Part shown: in pieces, positions 24,571 through 38,223 of the stretch
How the letters are laid out: the number at the start of each line of letters is the position of its first letter
Position numbering within the stretch: position 1 is the stretch's first letter
Assembly: GCA_963693315.1 (NCBI GenBank)
Contig: OY856186.1
Location: 384,188,215 to 384,252,214 of the forward strand
DNA: 64,000 bases
DNA from: Diogma glabrata
Taxonomy: Eukaryota; Arthropoda; Insecta; Diptera; Cylindrotomidae
Reading direction: 5' to 3'
Translations under genes and position numbers: made by a program
Notes under the pieces: generated by a model
What the model was told of the DNA's origin: nothing
What the model saw: only the letters and a program-made list of their open reading frames with translations
Database searches by the model: none

Positions 24571-27008
24571 ATGAAGTGTTTTAAATGTTGCCAAAATTTT
24601 CAAAATTTTTCTTCCTTAAAGCTACACTTTCAAATATGGCACGAATTAGGTAGTAATAGTTGTTACAATTGTTGCGAAGAAAACTGTTCTCAATCGTTTT
24701 TTAACTTTTCAACATTTAAAAGACACCTTTCTCGATCTCATTCACCTTGTAAAATTGAAAATTTCGATCACGTTAAAGAACCAATTCACAGTTTAACCAC
24801 TATAGAAAATTGTGCCGAAAGTTCAAATAATGTTTCCAATTCTACCTCTAATAGCAAACAAAATAAAACATCAAATATTAATATAGATTTGATATCTAAC
24901 TTTCTTGATAAACTGCCTTCTGATATGTTAGAACTTAGTACATTTTTATACACCAATAATCGTTTTGCTTTAGCGGACGTAAAACTTATTCAGAAAATGA
25001 TAACAAATAAAATTTTAAGGCCGGTAACACAAGTATTGTGCCACGAAGTAAAAAAAACGGTTACTGATATTACTGAGAAGTCCAATTTAATAAAATTAAG
25101 CAATGCATTAGAAACTGCATTTGAAAATTGTGATTCCAGTTACAAAACTTTTAAGCAGTTAACAAAAAAAGATGCCTTGAGTGAACTAATTCATTTTTCT
25201 ATGAACAATGAGATAAGTGCTATAAGCTATCGTGGTGAAATAGTTTACAAAGAAATTTTGACAAAGGGTATCATTGTGCCGCTTAAATTTCAGTTTCGTA
25301 AAATATTTGAAAAAAATCTGTCTTTGTTATCGTATTTTGAACGCGCACAACAATTGTCTGACAATAGTACCGTGTTATCCAGTTTCGTCGATGGTCTGCT
25401 TTGGAAAAGTAAAATTTCAAAAAATCAAACTAAAAATTGTTTACCTTTTTTTTTATATTTTGATGAATTTGAGGTAAATAACCCTTTAGGAACTCAAACT
25501 CAATCTATTACAGCAATATATTTTAGTTTTCCAGCTTCGCACAACATATCAAAACTTGAGAATATCTATCTCGCAGGGTTTATAAAAGCGACTGACCTTA
25601 AAAAATATGGTACAGATGTATGTTTAAAATATTTAGTGAATGAAATTAATTCATTGTCTGATGAGGGGTTGGATATAAAAACTAATAGTGGGTACTTTCG
25701 AATATATTTCGTTCTTGGTTTAATCTTATGTGACAATTTAGGTTTAAATTCGATATTAGAATTTAGTAAATCATTTTCTAGCAACCATTACTGTCGGTTT
25801 TGTAGTCTAAAAAAGTGTGAAACAAAGATATCATGTGTTCAGAATTGTGAAGCTCTCCGAAATAAAGAAAATTATAACATTGATATAGAACGTAATATTT
25901 CAGAGGAAACTGGAATTTCGAGACACTCTATTTTAAATAATATAAATTGTTTTCATGTGGTTGAAAATTATTCCGTAGATCTAATGCATGACTTATTTGA
26001 AGGTGTGTGTCATTACGATCTGAGTCACATTTTTCAATATTTTATTGAAAATATGCCAAATAAATTTACAACCGAAATTTTAAATTTTAGAAAAAGTAAT
26101 TTTAATTACGGGTGTATTGAAATAGGAAACTTTTCCAAACCTATCACAATGCATCATTTGAAAAATAAACGACTTAAAATGACTGCTAGTGAAATGAAAT
26201 GTTTCATTCATTTTGTTCCCCTCATGATTGGATTCCACACAATGATCGAGTGTGGCATTTTCTCTTGTGTTTAATAAAAATGATCGATTTGCTGCTAACT
26301 TCCCACTTCACTAGAGAAATGTTGTATACATTAAAGAACTTAATTGAAAAACACAACACAGAATATCAAATTTTGTTTAGTGATACTCTTAAGCCTAAAT
26401 TCCATTTTCTTACACACTACCCCTACATTATTGAGCAATCTGGTCCTCCTAGATATTTTTGGTGTTTTAGACATGAAGCAAAGCACAAGGAATTTAAAAC
26501 ATATGCGCGCGCAATAACATCACGAAAAAATATAATTTTTACTTTAGCTCGAAAATATCAATTAAAATTTTCTCAATATATCTTATTCAATCAGTCATCA
26601 GAACTGAACTTAAAAAATAGGTTTATATTGAAATCAGCCAATAAAAAATTAGTAATGGCTGTAGTTAAATTAAAATCTGAAGCATGTCTGCAATCTTATT
26701 TTGAAATTTATTATTACGGTACATTGTATAGACAAGGTTGTTATCTAATAAAACATTCTGAAAATTCATGCGTTTTTCGTATCTCTGAAATTTTTTTTGA
26801 TTCTGAGTGTAGCGAGATTTATTTTCTACTTAACGAAGTTTTAATCAAAACTTTTAATCAACATTTGTTAGCTTACGAAACAGACCAGGTTGAAACTATT
26901 ATTTCAGAAAATATAGTAATGAATATTAAAGAATTTACTGTGCCGCCTTTTACACTAATTCGTACTGCAAACGGAACCAAATGTTTTCGACCAAAACATA
27001 ATTTCTAA
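24571..27008 (+). CDS. TNP2-like (CACTA) transposase with two C2H2 fingers; one frameshift
   Basis: About 810 residues in two overlapping frames (24571-26274 and 26199-27008). The N terminus has two zinc fingers: CFKCC...LHFQIWH (residues 3-24) and CCEENC...FKRHLSRSH (about 34-57). A serine/asparagine-rich linker follows. The core has the TNP2-type landmarks YFDEFEVNNPLG (D298), LCDNLGLN (D388), then HYCRFC, and VDLMHDLFEGVCHYDL (D470, E477), which I take as the DDE-type catalytic residues. The second frame continues with DRVWHFLLCLIKM and PKFHFLTHYPYI, also typical. One frameshift between about 26225 and 26245 separates the halves and there is no other internal stop. This could be one true lesion or an assembly error. 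A polyadenylation signal (AATAAA) lies near 27123. The function as transposase is inferred from motifs; similar uncharacterised proteins are known from insects and cnidarians. Confidence 0.8.
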
Positions 27009-27232
27009 TTAATTAATTAATTAATAATGAAAGTAAAACATTCTTATTATTGTTTTCTGATATTCTATTAGTACTATAAACGCGTTTCGAAAGCTATATA
27101 AATATGCTTTCATATTCTTTCAAATAAAGAATTAAAATTTTGATTAAAGTTATCTTCAACTTATAATTAAATTATTTTAAAATTAATTATTTAAAAAATG
27201 TAAATTAGTTTAAAAATTAGTGTAATTAACAT
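27009..27232. other. 3' region of the transposase gene
   Basis: Contains (TTAA)n-like sequence directly after the stop (27007-27030) and AATAAA near 27123. Nothing else before the (AT)n tract. Confidence 0.5.
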
Positions 27233-27716
<484 letters not shown>

Positions 27717-27777
27717 ATAGGAATTAATATAGTATAGTAATTAATATATAAATATATATAAATTGAAAAAATTTGTA

Positions 27778-29754
27778 ATGTCTGAAAACTATGGATACAA
27801 TATAACTAATAAGAACACTCCGTCAAATGAATTTTATTATGAAAAAGATTCGACTGTTGCCGAAGTAAACCGAACAAATATTATAAGCCTAGGCGATTTA
27901 AACGACTATGAATTTATATCCAATGATGATATAACACAGTTAAATTTACAAAATATGAATTCAGACGAAGAGTTAAAACTCTTATTAGACAGCTGGCAGT
28001 TTGGAGTATTTTATAACATTTTTATAAGTAAGAATGATATTTAATGATATGTGTGGTAGATTTATATTTAATGAAAAACAATATTCCAGAAGAAAAAATA
28101 GATATCGCAGCTTTGAAGTTTTTAAACAGCCAGTACATTATAGAAATATGTAAAAAAGGACATATCGGACTTGGAGTTGGCGCTAAATTTGAAGGAAAAC
28201 TAAAAGAATGGAACGAAGATACATCAAAAAGAGAAAATCTCGCTAAAACTATAAATCCACCTGATATAGCTGTAAAAGAAATAATAGAAATAGATCATAT
28301 CAACAATGATCTTGATATTAAAAAAATTTTAGAAGAAAGCAGCCAAGGGAAATTAATTCTTGTTAAGTACAATAGTACAAAAAAATTGAACGATGGAACC
28401 AGAAACGTGCTACTCACGATTTTAAATAATTACTTTATCAAAAATGATATTCAAATGACATCCGAATTGGCAAAAGATGTTTCTAAAAAAATTGTGAAGT
28501 TTTTTCATCAGAAGATATGGTAAGCAGAATATATTAATTATTTTGTGTACTGTAACAATAAACTTTAAATATCTTTTAGGGCTTATATTACGTTAAACAA
28601 CCTGGGAAGCCAATAATATCGAAAATTTATACAAAATATTTTAATTCCCAACGAGCTCTTAAGAGATGTGGCTTAAAAGAGAAAAGGACATATATAAATA
28701 ATGTTTCTCAAATAAGAAAAACTTCCACTTTGAATTTGGGTAAGTTTTTTATCTAAACACTTCGTGGTTTTTAAAGAAACCAATTTTTAAAATTTTAGAA
28801 ATTGAAAATAATTCGGAAATGTTATTGAAAAATTTAAGTATTGACTGCACATGGGCTGATACAGAGATGTTTTGGGTGCGCACGAAAAATTATCGAATTA
28901 GTGAACTCACTAATTTATCCATAAATTCTTCGAAAACTGATGTTGCTACAACAATTTTTACAAAGTGGTACCAATATAAAAAATCTTTGGGTTATAAATT
29001 GGTAAAATATTCATTTTATAGTTGGTTTTCAGTTTATTAAAAACATAATTTCAGATTGAAATAGATTATAACCATATTTACCCAGAAGCAAAGATATTCA
29101 CAGAAGGTTTAGAATTGCTTATTCCAAAATTAATTGTAATATTTAAAAATACAATTAAAACGGGTGAGTTCAGAGAATATCTCGATGTTTTAACGGGTTC
29201 CTCCTCAATTTTAGAAAGTATGATTAATAAAATAAAAATAATTTCTAGTTCATAATTAATATCTTTACCATTTTATTTATTTCTCAGATGTTCGAAACTG
29301 TACCGTTTTTTATTTAATTCATTGTGTTCTACCGCCAGTAAGTAGATCATATTCCAAAGAATCAAATTCAAACAAAAATGTGTGTAGAAGATACACGATT
29401 CGCGATTCACAAAATGCGTTTATGCTAATATCCGAAAGTGTAATTGAGGCCGAGGAAAAACTTCGACAGATGAAAGAAAAGGGACTACCTATTCAACCCT
29501 TTATTATAGTAATAGGATCTATAGCTGATCCTAAAGAATTTTTGGTTTATTATGATGAAATAAAATACTCATTTTTGTCGTTCATAACGGCAATGGATGT
29601 GTGTTTTAAAATTTTCATGACATTCAATATCGGGTTTCCAACAGAATGTGAATTAGTTTGGAATTTCGTTCAACAACATATATATAGCATCGAGACGGAG
29701 TTTGATAAATTTCATCCTTCCATTAATGCTTTAAAAAAAAAATTGTTGACTTAA
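27778..29754 (+). CDS. Second gene of the CACTG element, multi-exon, unknown function
   Basis: First ATG at 27778. Exons I can define: 28070s-28519, 28580-28739, 28799-29001, 29055-29217 and 29288-29754 (TAA). All introns are GT-AG and 53-70 bp, and the reading frame is kept across the last four junctions. The join between exon 1 (ending near LLLDSWQFG, 28003) and exon 2 ([13 protein letters not shown]) is unresolved; a donor or small-indel defect is likely. Exon 2 keeps frame with exon 3 only if one T is missing from the run at 28500-28505, which then gives [17 protein letters not shown]. Visible features are a helical SAM-like segment ([17 protein letters not shown]...), a middle [12 protein letters not shown] block, and [13 protein letters not shown] near the C terminus. 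I recognise the text as that of uncharacterised invertebrate proteins often found with such transposases, but no function is known to me. A DNA-binding accessory role, like TNPA of plant CACTA elements, is a guess. Confidence 0.65.
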
Positions 29755-30129
29755 TAGATTCATAACATTTATTATAATTTATTATATCTGTTTTATTTAT
29801 TTTTTAAATAGTTTTTGAAATATATTTCTTTTTATTTATTTTTTATGTATATGTTTTAAAATATTTAAAATAAATGAATTGTTTAAAAAGTATCTAAATA
29901 ATTGTTTTAATTTATTACACACTTTTATTTAACTTGACTTTTTTGTATTTTTTGGTTTTTTAAACATCATAGATCATCACATTAATAATGAGGTCTATTC
30001 AGTAAAATCTTTTGTCGACAATTTTTGCTATGCTTGTATGTTTTGTATGAAATATAAAATTTTACTGAAGGTTTTACTAAATTGATAATGGTAAAGAAAA
30101 ACTCTTTTTTAACAAGACGAAGGGGAGAT
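29755..30129. other. 3' region of the second gene
   Basis: AT-rich, with AATAAA near 29869 as a possible polyadenylation signal. Nothing else recognised up to the LINE insertion. Confidence 0.45.
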
Positions 30130-30530
30130 CGTCTTTCTTTTTTCTTATTGAAAGTTATGCATTTTTAGTGTTGATATAATAAATTATAAATTAACGTCTC
30201 TGAATATCCGGTGATACCATGCCAACTATGGATTATGATCGATAGTAATAGGAAACGAATTCCAGAGATGAGATACTCTGTTAAAAAAGTCGCTCTGGAG
30301 ATCTCCAGTTTTATATATTATTATTTTAATCGTAAAAGGATAGACCGCTATCGAAACTCTGGTCTTACGTGGTATATTTGCACACTTAGGTACACTCAAT
30401 TTGATCTCTTCAGAAGCGCCGTCGATCCATAACATATTTTTAAAAAATCGTCAAATCCGCAACATTTATTCTGTGCTGCAGGAAATCAAGATCATTACTA
30501 AGATTTGAGTTGCCAGTTAAATTAACTGCA
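30130..30530 (-). pseudogene. Truncated LINE copy inside the CACTG element
   Basis: Minus strand, matching the 3' ~400 bp of the LINE at 18900. The tail (GTGTTGATATAATAAATTATA, TAACGTCTCTGAATATCC) is followed by coding remnant DGASEEIKLSVPKCANI and DFFNRVSHLWNSFP. It is strongly 5' truncated and landed after the CACTG element did. Confidence 0.85.
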
Positions 30531-30559
30531 TAAAACTAATAATCTACATAAATTTTAGA

Positions 30560-31313
30560 ACTGACAGTGGTGAACAATTTATATCAACACTATAGAAATA
30601 TTACATGGAATATGAAAATAACATTTTCAAATTGATAACTAGCATAATAGTAATGATAATGTTATTTAGTTCTATTGGAAAATATATCATTTATATTGAA
30701 AATACATTTTATAATTAATATAATAATGATCAAATAGAAAATTTAACTCATTCGTTGTGATTATTTATTTTCAATAAGATAACGGTCTTTTTTAACTTGA
30801 AATATAATTTGTTAAACTAACAATTGTTAATATTCTAATTAATTATATGTTTGTTCAAATGATTTTTCATGTTTATAACGATAAAAGATTTTAAAATTGA
30901 AAGATTCTTCAATTCAACTAACAATAAATTGTAAATGTGAACATTAATTGCAACATTAATAAAAAGTATATTGTTTTCAAAACAATTAAAATTCATTTTG
31001 AAAATATTTATGATCATTTAACATAAATTTTGTTCATATTGATTTTTTTTTATTCAAATTGACAGTACATGTACATAGAAAAGTAAATATATATTTTCAT
31101 AACAATAATATATTTTACTATAGAAAAAAAATTTTTTATTAAAGGAATCATGATTAAATCAAGATGATAATTTTTTTATTCTATTTGATAATTTGCTAAG
31201 TTGATAAAGATTTAATAATCATATTGATAAAATTGAGCTTGGCTGTATACTAATCATGAATTTGTCTTATTGATCACACTTCTGCATATTTGATAACGAA
31301 ATTTCTTTCAGTG
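30560..31313 (+). promoter_or_regulatory. Right subterminal and terminal region of the CACTG element
   Basis: Contains TTGATAAC, GATGATAATTT (31163), TTTGATAATTT (31188), GTTGATAAAG (31202), ATTGATAAAATTG (31216), TTGATCAC and TTTGATAACG (31290), then TTTCTTTCAGTG at the end. The motif density within 150 bp of the end is high and mirrors the left side. Confidence 0.5.
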
Positions 31314-32210
31314 TGTAAATCACCAGCAACCCAATAAATAGTTCTGCAGTTGATAGAACTCTGCACAAGTCGTTCGAGCCCCTTCCTTCAAAAGATAAAA
31401 TGCAAGAACGAATTTATCCCGTCCGAAGAGACGCTGGCCATAAACACCTAAAAAAGCCGCCAATTAGGGTGACCAAAACCTGGTCAATAGCTGTTGATTG
31501 TTTCCAGATCAAAGACCGAGTTCCCCAAAGATATTTTATTCAGTATGTGTGATAAACCAATAGGTGAATGTAAAAACATTCGTTTATTGGGTGTCACAGT
31601 TTCAAATGACCTACTCTGGAACGATCATGTAATGGCGATGGCAAAAAGCGCGTCTAAAAAACTCAGCCTCCTAAATAGATGCAAAAAAATGTTTCACTCC
31701 ATACCAATTGCTCCATGTTTATAAGTCCTATATTCGTCCCTGTATGGAGTACTGTTGTCAAGTTCAGGGTGCTGCTTCTGTTTCCATCTTGGCCCTCTTG
31801 GACTCTGTTCAAAAGCGGGCTATAAAAATTGTGGGTGATCGAAATTTTACATCAAAACTTGATACACTACAACATGGACGCACTGTTGCTGACCTCGTTG
31901 TTTTTTTTACAAATTTCGTCTTCAACAGTGCTCAGATGAAATCAGCAGCATCATGCTTCAAACTTTTTCTTACCCCCGTTTTACTCGGCAATCGGCTAAC
32001 GGTCGAGATCTCGCGCTGTCATACTGGCAGATCGCAGAAAGACTTCTTTGTCCGAACTGCATACAAATGTAATAGTTTGCCGCAATCCATATTCTCTCTG
32101 GAGCGCAGGTTGTTGTGGGACCTAGGTCTTTAAAGGTATTGATGTGTGTTTGTGACACATATTGTAAACCCTATAACACAACACTTTTTACTTAAAAAAA
32201 ACTTGAACTT
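31314..32210 (+). pseudogene. LINE fragment (CR1/Jockey type), plus strand
   Basis: The match begins directly after the CACTG end (TGTAAATCACC against TGAAAATYA in related copies). Coding pieces are NIRLLGVTVSNDLLW, then KSYIRPCMEYCCQVQGA, then LDSVQKRAIKIVGD, and KDFFVRTAYKCNSLP, in two frames with a shift near 31705. It ends in an A-rich tail near 32200. It is closer to copies 3 and 4 than to the LINE at 18900, so two related LINE families are present. The FADD box is decayed (SAVDRT, near 31340). Confidence 0.85.
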
Positions 32211-33159
32211 GTAATTTTTGACTCCGAACTCCGATATAGAAATGGTATTGGTAATTAACATTGAAAACCACCAGACTCATATCCACCATAGAATAACGCT
32301 CAGACAATCGTTCAAATTTATTAACGCAAATAAAAATATACGCGTGTCTATTAGAAATAGGTGAAAGGCCTACAAATATTCAGATGGATATTGAAATTGA
32401 ATTAAAGGAAATTTTGTATATTTCTGTATCTTTATTCTTTGTCAAGATAACTATGTATGTGTCATTTTATTTACATATTTTATCATGCTAATGGGTAGCT
32501 CCAACTCTCGGATGTGAAGGATTATGAACAACATCAAATAATTGTTTTCAGTTTTTTGTGTTATATAAAAAAACTGTGAAACCAGGTAGTTTAAAAAAAC
32601 AATCAATAATTCAAGGATATAGCTCATCGTATGACGTCTAGAACCAGAAACAAATTATGTAATTCATTGTTTTCTCTTTGTCTCAGCCACTTTTGAACCA
32701 TTCGAATATTTTTCTGTCACAAAAACCACAAATTCGGTTGTTTTATCTTCGAAAACCAAATTTAAAGACCTAACAATCGAATTAAGACATAACAACCATA
32801 CCAATCATCGTGACAGCATAATTACTGTGCCAACCGAATAATCGATTTTTTTCTTTTAGTATAGTTTCAAATTCCTGGATTTCTACTGAAACCGTATCAT
32901 AATTAATTCTAAATTAATTCGAAATAAAAAATCTGAAACTTAATTGTGATTTCCTTTGATGTTGAAGGTCAGCAGTAAATTAAATAATGTAATCCAAATG
33001 TTTAGCTTGTCTTTGATTTTTTTTAGTTTTCGACTATATAACTTCAGTCAGATCCTTACATTCAAGGTATATACTGAAATGCCTTTCTACAGAATATCTG
33101 AAATGCTTATTGGTTTAATAGATTGCCAAAAATTCTAGATCGAATAAAGAATACTTTCA
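32211..33159. other. No recognisable feature
   Basis: AT-rich non-coding sequence between the LINE and the minus-strand Gypsy remnant. The C-terminal part of the P element, which would be expected here if the insertion were simple, is not seen. Confidence 0.5.
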
Positions 33160-34270
33160 GTTAAGCGTGCCCAGCAGTCTAGTCTCTATTATATTGTTAA
33201 AGCACAGCTCCGAGTCCCATATATCAGAAGCATCCGCAGTAAAGCTGTATTTTTATTTCTCAGAGAATGCGCCAGTATTGTAATTTTCCCAAATTTAATT
33301 TTTAAACTTTTGAATGCTGCATTGCATTTCGCGTATTCCTAAAATTTCTAGCAGTTCAGAGCTAGCGATTCGACAAGGCTAGGAATGAACCTTTTGTAGT
33401 AATTAACGATGCATACGAATTGTTGGATTTTCTCAAATGGTTGGGGCGAGGAAAGGTTTTTAACGTCATTGTTTTTCTCTTCTTACGGCTACCGTTGGCA
33501 ATAATTCTATGGCTAAAAAAGTCTAGAGTAGTAATGCCAAATACGCATTTACAACTTTTAATGTGCCCACCATATCCTGCTAGAATAGTAAACAGTTGCT
33601 CTTAATGTAATTTGTGCTGGGTCTTATCAAAATAAGCAACTAAAATGTCGTCAATAGTTTGTCAGACAAATACGAACTAGTCATTCATAACTACTTCGTT
33701 CATTAATCATTGAAATATTTGTGCGGTGTTTCGGTGTAAACTCACATGGGGTAGTAATAGGCAGCCCCCAAATGGGGTAACAGATGTAATCGATGTTAAT
33801 TCATTGAAAACTCTGAATATTTGGTATTGGATATCTATTCAGAACTGTAATCGAATTTAATCTGCGATAATCACCACATAGTAGCTATTCAAGATCTTTT
33901 TTCTTGACCATGTTTAATGGATAAAAAAATTCTACAAATCTCTAAATGTTCTATTTGTTGAACTCTTATACTGCCACTTGATGATGAACTGAATCCAACT
34001 TTTGTGGTCTGGTATCTGGAAAATGCCTTGTTGTCTCAGTATCACGGGATGTTTAACTGGTAAGTTATAATTGTGCTCTGATAGGAGTAAAAGCCATTTA
34101 TTTTCTCTGATTGCTACCTATTGTTGTAGTAACATTAATAGACAGCAGGGAAAGTTTAACCAGAAAATTGTCACCCATGATTAGACAACTCACATCTGCT
34201 AGTATAACTGCATGTGGAAATTTACGATTTAGTCTAACATCTTATACTTACAATAGCTTAGTACCTGTTG
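33160..34270 (-). pseudogene. Ty3/Gypsy pol remnant
   Basis: Minus strand, many stops and shifts. From 5' to 3', it shows a protease-end-like piece (ILADVSCLIMGDNFL, near 34180), then CGDYRRLNSITVLNRYPIP of RT (near 33870), then IDDILVAYFDKTQHKLH (the catalytic DD box, near 33640), then VNYYKRFIPSL in broken frames and TADASDI of RNase H (near 33240). The order and motifs are those of Ty3/Gypsy Pol. No LTRs identified. Long dead. Confidence 0.8.
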
Positions 34271-37200
34271 TGTAACGGTTGGCCTTATCTCGATCCAAAC
34301 ATCTAATCAATTCACTATATTATTTTAAAATGACGAATAAAACATTTTATTTGATTTTCTTCTACAGTAGCAAAAGAACATGATTGTTCTTCATTTGACT
34401 ACACAATTCATTTAATAAGCACAATCGAATATGATGTTTGATGTTTTGTTAGCGAGAATTTTCAATCTTTGTTTCTTATCATAAATATATTGATCACCCT
34501 TACGGTCAATAATTATTTAGCATTTCTTTCAATTGATCTCAAAATACAGAGCCAGCCAGCTCAATGGAAAAAAAAGGAAAAAACCATAATAATTTTTTTC
34601 TATATCAAAACATCATCTTATATTTTTATTCGTAACACAAAAAATCAATACACAAATCAACACGAAAATGAAAGCCTACAGCTTCACATTTAATAAATTC
34701 TGAACAGCCGCCAAATCTGAAAGTTGAGGCAGGTCAGATTCCCGAAAGTTGAGGCAGGTCAAAAATGAAATAATAAATTGATCTACGGCATTTCTTTGGA
34801 TGTTTTTGTTTTTGATGTAAAGTAAAAATTGAAATAGGAGAGTGAATTGATTAGATGTTTAAATCAAGAAAGGACCAAATGCTACATATGTATTATTGGT
34901 TGCCGTTTGCTGATGATAACACGAAATCAAATTTATTGTAATCCAAAATATGTGGCGTATAATTTAAATAGCCCTAATAGGTCAGCTCTTGTATCAATTA
35001 GGAAGTGTAGGTAATTGATTTTGTCAAAACATGTTAGTCGGCTTGATTTTGTCAGAGTATGTGCCGTAAAGACCGATGACTTGTTACTGTTTTTCGATTT
35101 TTGGTTTTGATCTGTGTGATCGAGGACTTATATTCTCCGTAAACTGCGTTTGTTCGAACTTCATTGCAGGTGTTAAGCCTCTCCAGGTGCATATTGGGTA
35201 GCATTTATACCACTTAAAATATTACAACTAAAATTAAAATTTTCATTGAACCACTATTTAACATAATTCATATATAAATGATTTTTAATTAATATTTCTA
35301 TTAAAAACTAAAGTCATTAAATAAAATATTAAAAAAATAAAATACATGTTGTATGTACATTGTACATGCACATAAATTAAAAAATAAATGAGATCGAAAA
35401 TCAATTTTAAATAAATTTATTGAAAACAGTAATGGGAAGAGATTTTAAAAATTATAGGTAATTAAAAATTAATATTATGAAATTGGTTTTTTTTTGGCCG
35501 GGTTAATGTAATAACAAAAAATAAACAAAAGTAATTGTCAAACAATATTTTTATCCATTGTGGTTTAAAGCAATTTTTTTTCCAATTATTTTTCCAAAAA
35601 TTAATTGACATTAAATAGATTTATGGGAACAACAAAGTTTAAAAACGTAAATATTTTTGTATGATGAAAAATAACCATCTTGCTTCAACGTTTACAATCA
35701 ATTTCAAATCATAAAGAAGTATTCTATGCAAGAGACAACATGGTCATAGTCATAAAGGTGTAATTAAATGAATAGAGCGCTAACGCTCACTATAGTGACA
35801 AATAGAACATAAAACTTGTTGGTTCAAGGCGAGTGGAATGTTAAAAAAAACTTTGTTTTATTAGGTTTTGATTTTTTACTTCTAATCAAAATTGTCCACA
35901 GATTTACCTTTTATTTTATATTTTTATTTATGAAGTTATATCGTAATTAATAAAAACAGTTCAGTGAATCCCATTATACAAGTTGATTGTTTATAAAAAA
36001 TGCTGTCCAGTTATTTTATATACACAAAAATGTTTATAAAAACTGGAAATTTAATTTTTGATGTTATGATAACACCATCAATCTGTATATTTAAATCACT
36101 ATAACAAACATTTTGGTAATAAAAACAACAGAAATATTTTGTTTAAATACCGCAAAATGTTACGTCTGTTAAATAAAAAACCCACGTTCGTACATACAGT
36201 AACCTATATTACAATTAATTCTATATTTCCAACACTTAAAAATCAAAAAAAAAAATTTGTGAAAATTTTTTTTGTATTTTAGTTGAATTTATGAATTTTC
36301 ATTGGTGAAAATTTAAATTTTGCATATTAAAAGAAAACACACAAAACGAATCTAAAAATAATAATTTTTTCTCGTAAACAAAATTTATGATTTTTTTTTC
36401 GAATTGGCACACATTAAACTACACACACGGATGTAAAAAATATATGTACGAGGAGTTTTTAAAATGTTTTTGTTATAAGTGCTAAACATGACTATGTAAA
36501 GAAATCAAATTATTTCATAGAAATTAACGGTTGCAACATCGATTGCTCAGTGTCAGAGTAAGGCTTAAGACAAATAAATTATATATGCCTTACTAAGTCT
36601 TTTCAACTCACCTCTCAACTTTAAAAACTGCCAAACTAAAATAGAAATTATGACGAAATAAAGATACGGATATGATGCTGTTTGTTTAAATTTTGCATTG
36701 TTGGCTAACTTATATTTGTGTTTTTGTATAAATTTTGCGTAAATTGCCTAAATGTTCAACGAAGATGTTTAGGCGAACGTGTATTTTTATGAAAATAAAA
36801 TTATTGTTATTTATCAATTCAGCTTCTAATCTATACAGTGGCTAAATAATTTATTTCTTAGATAAAGTTTTTGATTTATTGTTAATTAAAATAAACCAGA
36901 GTTTACAATTTTCAAAACAATATTTACAAGTTAACATTTTTATATTTTTAATATCGTTCCTACTCGTAGGAATAAAATTTTTATTTTTGTAATTTCACTC
37001 CTTTGGAGTTGATTAAATTATATTTTTTTTTTATTTCATTTACAGAAAAAGAAAATTAGTACCTTTGCGTCATTCTTTTTATTTGTTTTGTAGAACAATT
37101 CATTCAGACAAAGCTAACCATAACAAAAATTAGGTGTCTGAGCATTTAAAAAAAAATATTTTTATTGATTTAGGAGTAAAAACGAAATTGTTTTTTCACT

Positions 37201-37289
37201 CCTCTATTTGGGAATGTAGTTTTTTCTAGGATGCTGTTAATTGAAAAAGTAAAAACGGTTCCCGATTGGTGAGACTTTGTTGTTTCAAA
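34271..37289. other. Long stretch without recognisable genes
   Basis: About 3 kb of AT-rich sequence. One short direct duplication, GAAAGTTGAGGCAGGTC, occurs twice in 27 bp (34718 and 34745). No open frame over 75 codons, no terminal repeats that I can pair. It might include the decayed 5' part of the Gypsy element, but I cannot show it. Confidence 0.5.
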
Positions 37290-38220
37290 CTTTTTCCAAA
37301 ACTCTAAAAATATTGCAAAAATTATAACAATATCAAAAATTGAAACTTTTTCCAAAATTATAAAAAATCAAAAATTTAAAATTTTTCGTAATTCTTAAAA
37401 TATTTCAAAAATTCTTACAAAATCAAAAATTGAAACTTTTTCAAGATCCCAAAAATATTTCAAAAACTATAACAAATTCAAAAATTTCCATGATCAATTA
37501 TATTTACGTAAACAAACAGCTGAATTTTTTTTCCAAAAAACCAACTAAAAATTCATTTTTTGACACACTTAAAAATATTTTTTTGATAAACTTATAATGC
37601 AATAAAATTCTCAATAATAATAATTTCATGTTCATTATACATTTCATTTCATACAAATAACTAATTTTATTTTTTTCTAAAAAAATAAATGAAAATCATT
37701 CTTTTGACACACTTGACATTAATTTTTTGACTAACTTATAATTGTCAAGAATAATAATAAAATTTCATGTCCTACAAATAATTAATTTTATTTTTCCAAA
37801 TAATTGGGTAAAAAAATAAATAAAAATCTTTCTTTTGACACACTTGGCAATATTTTCTTGACAAACTTATAATGCAATAATTTGGTTTGTGATCTCATAT
37901 ACCAATCCCGACCATCCAGATTTCTCCACATTCTTTATTCCTGCTCATTATCACTTAAAATGAAAGTTTTTTAAGCCAAAAATATGCATATTTACTTGTT
38001 TTGACACACTTGCCGATTTTTTTGACACACTTCCGGTACAGTTATCAAACACATCGTCCTTTCGGCTCTTACCATTGTGACGGCCGGCCGGCGGACATAC
38101 ATATATTTTTTTTGCTTTTTTAGAACCAGTAGGTCCTAAAACGTCGAGAAATGCCAAAAAGAAAGGTAAGAATTTCACTTTTAGCTCATGAATGTAATAC
38201 TTAGGTCTTTCAGACCGAAG
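37290..38220 (+). repeat. Family B repeat, copy 3
   Basis: Same module order as copy 1: ~60-bp AAAATTC tandem, TTTTGACACACTTG modules, GGCCGGCCGGCG block, AAAACGTCGAGAAATGCC, and the terminus CTTAGGTCTTTCAGACCGAAG. The inner coding-like segment is absent. Copy 4 begins three bases later. Unlike other copies, the base pair after the end is AA, not TA. Confidence 0.85.
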
Positions 38221-38223
38221 AAA

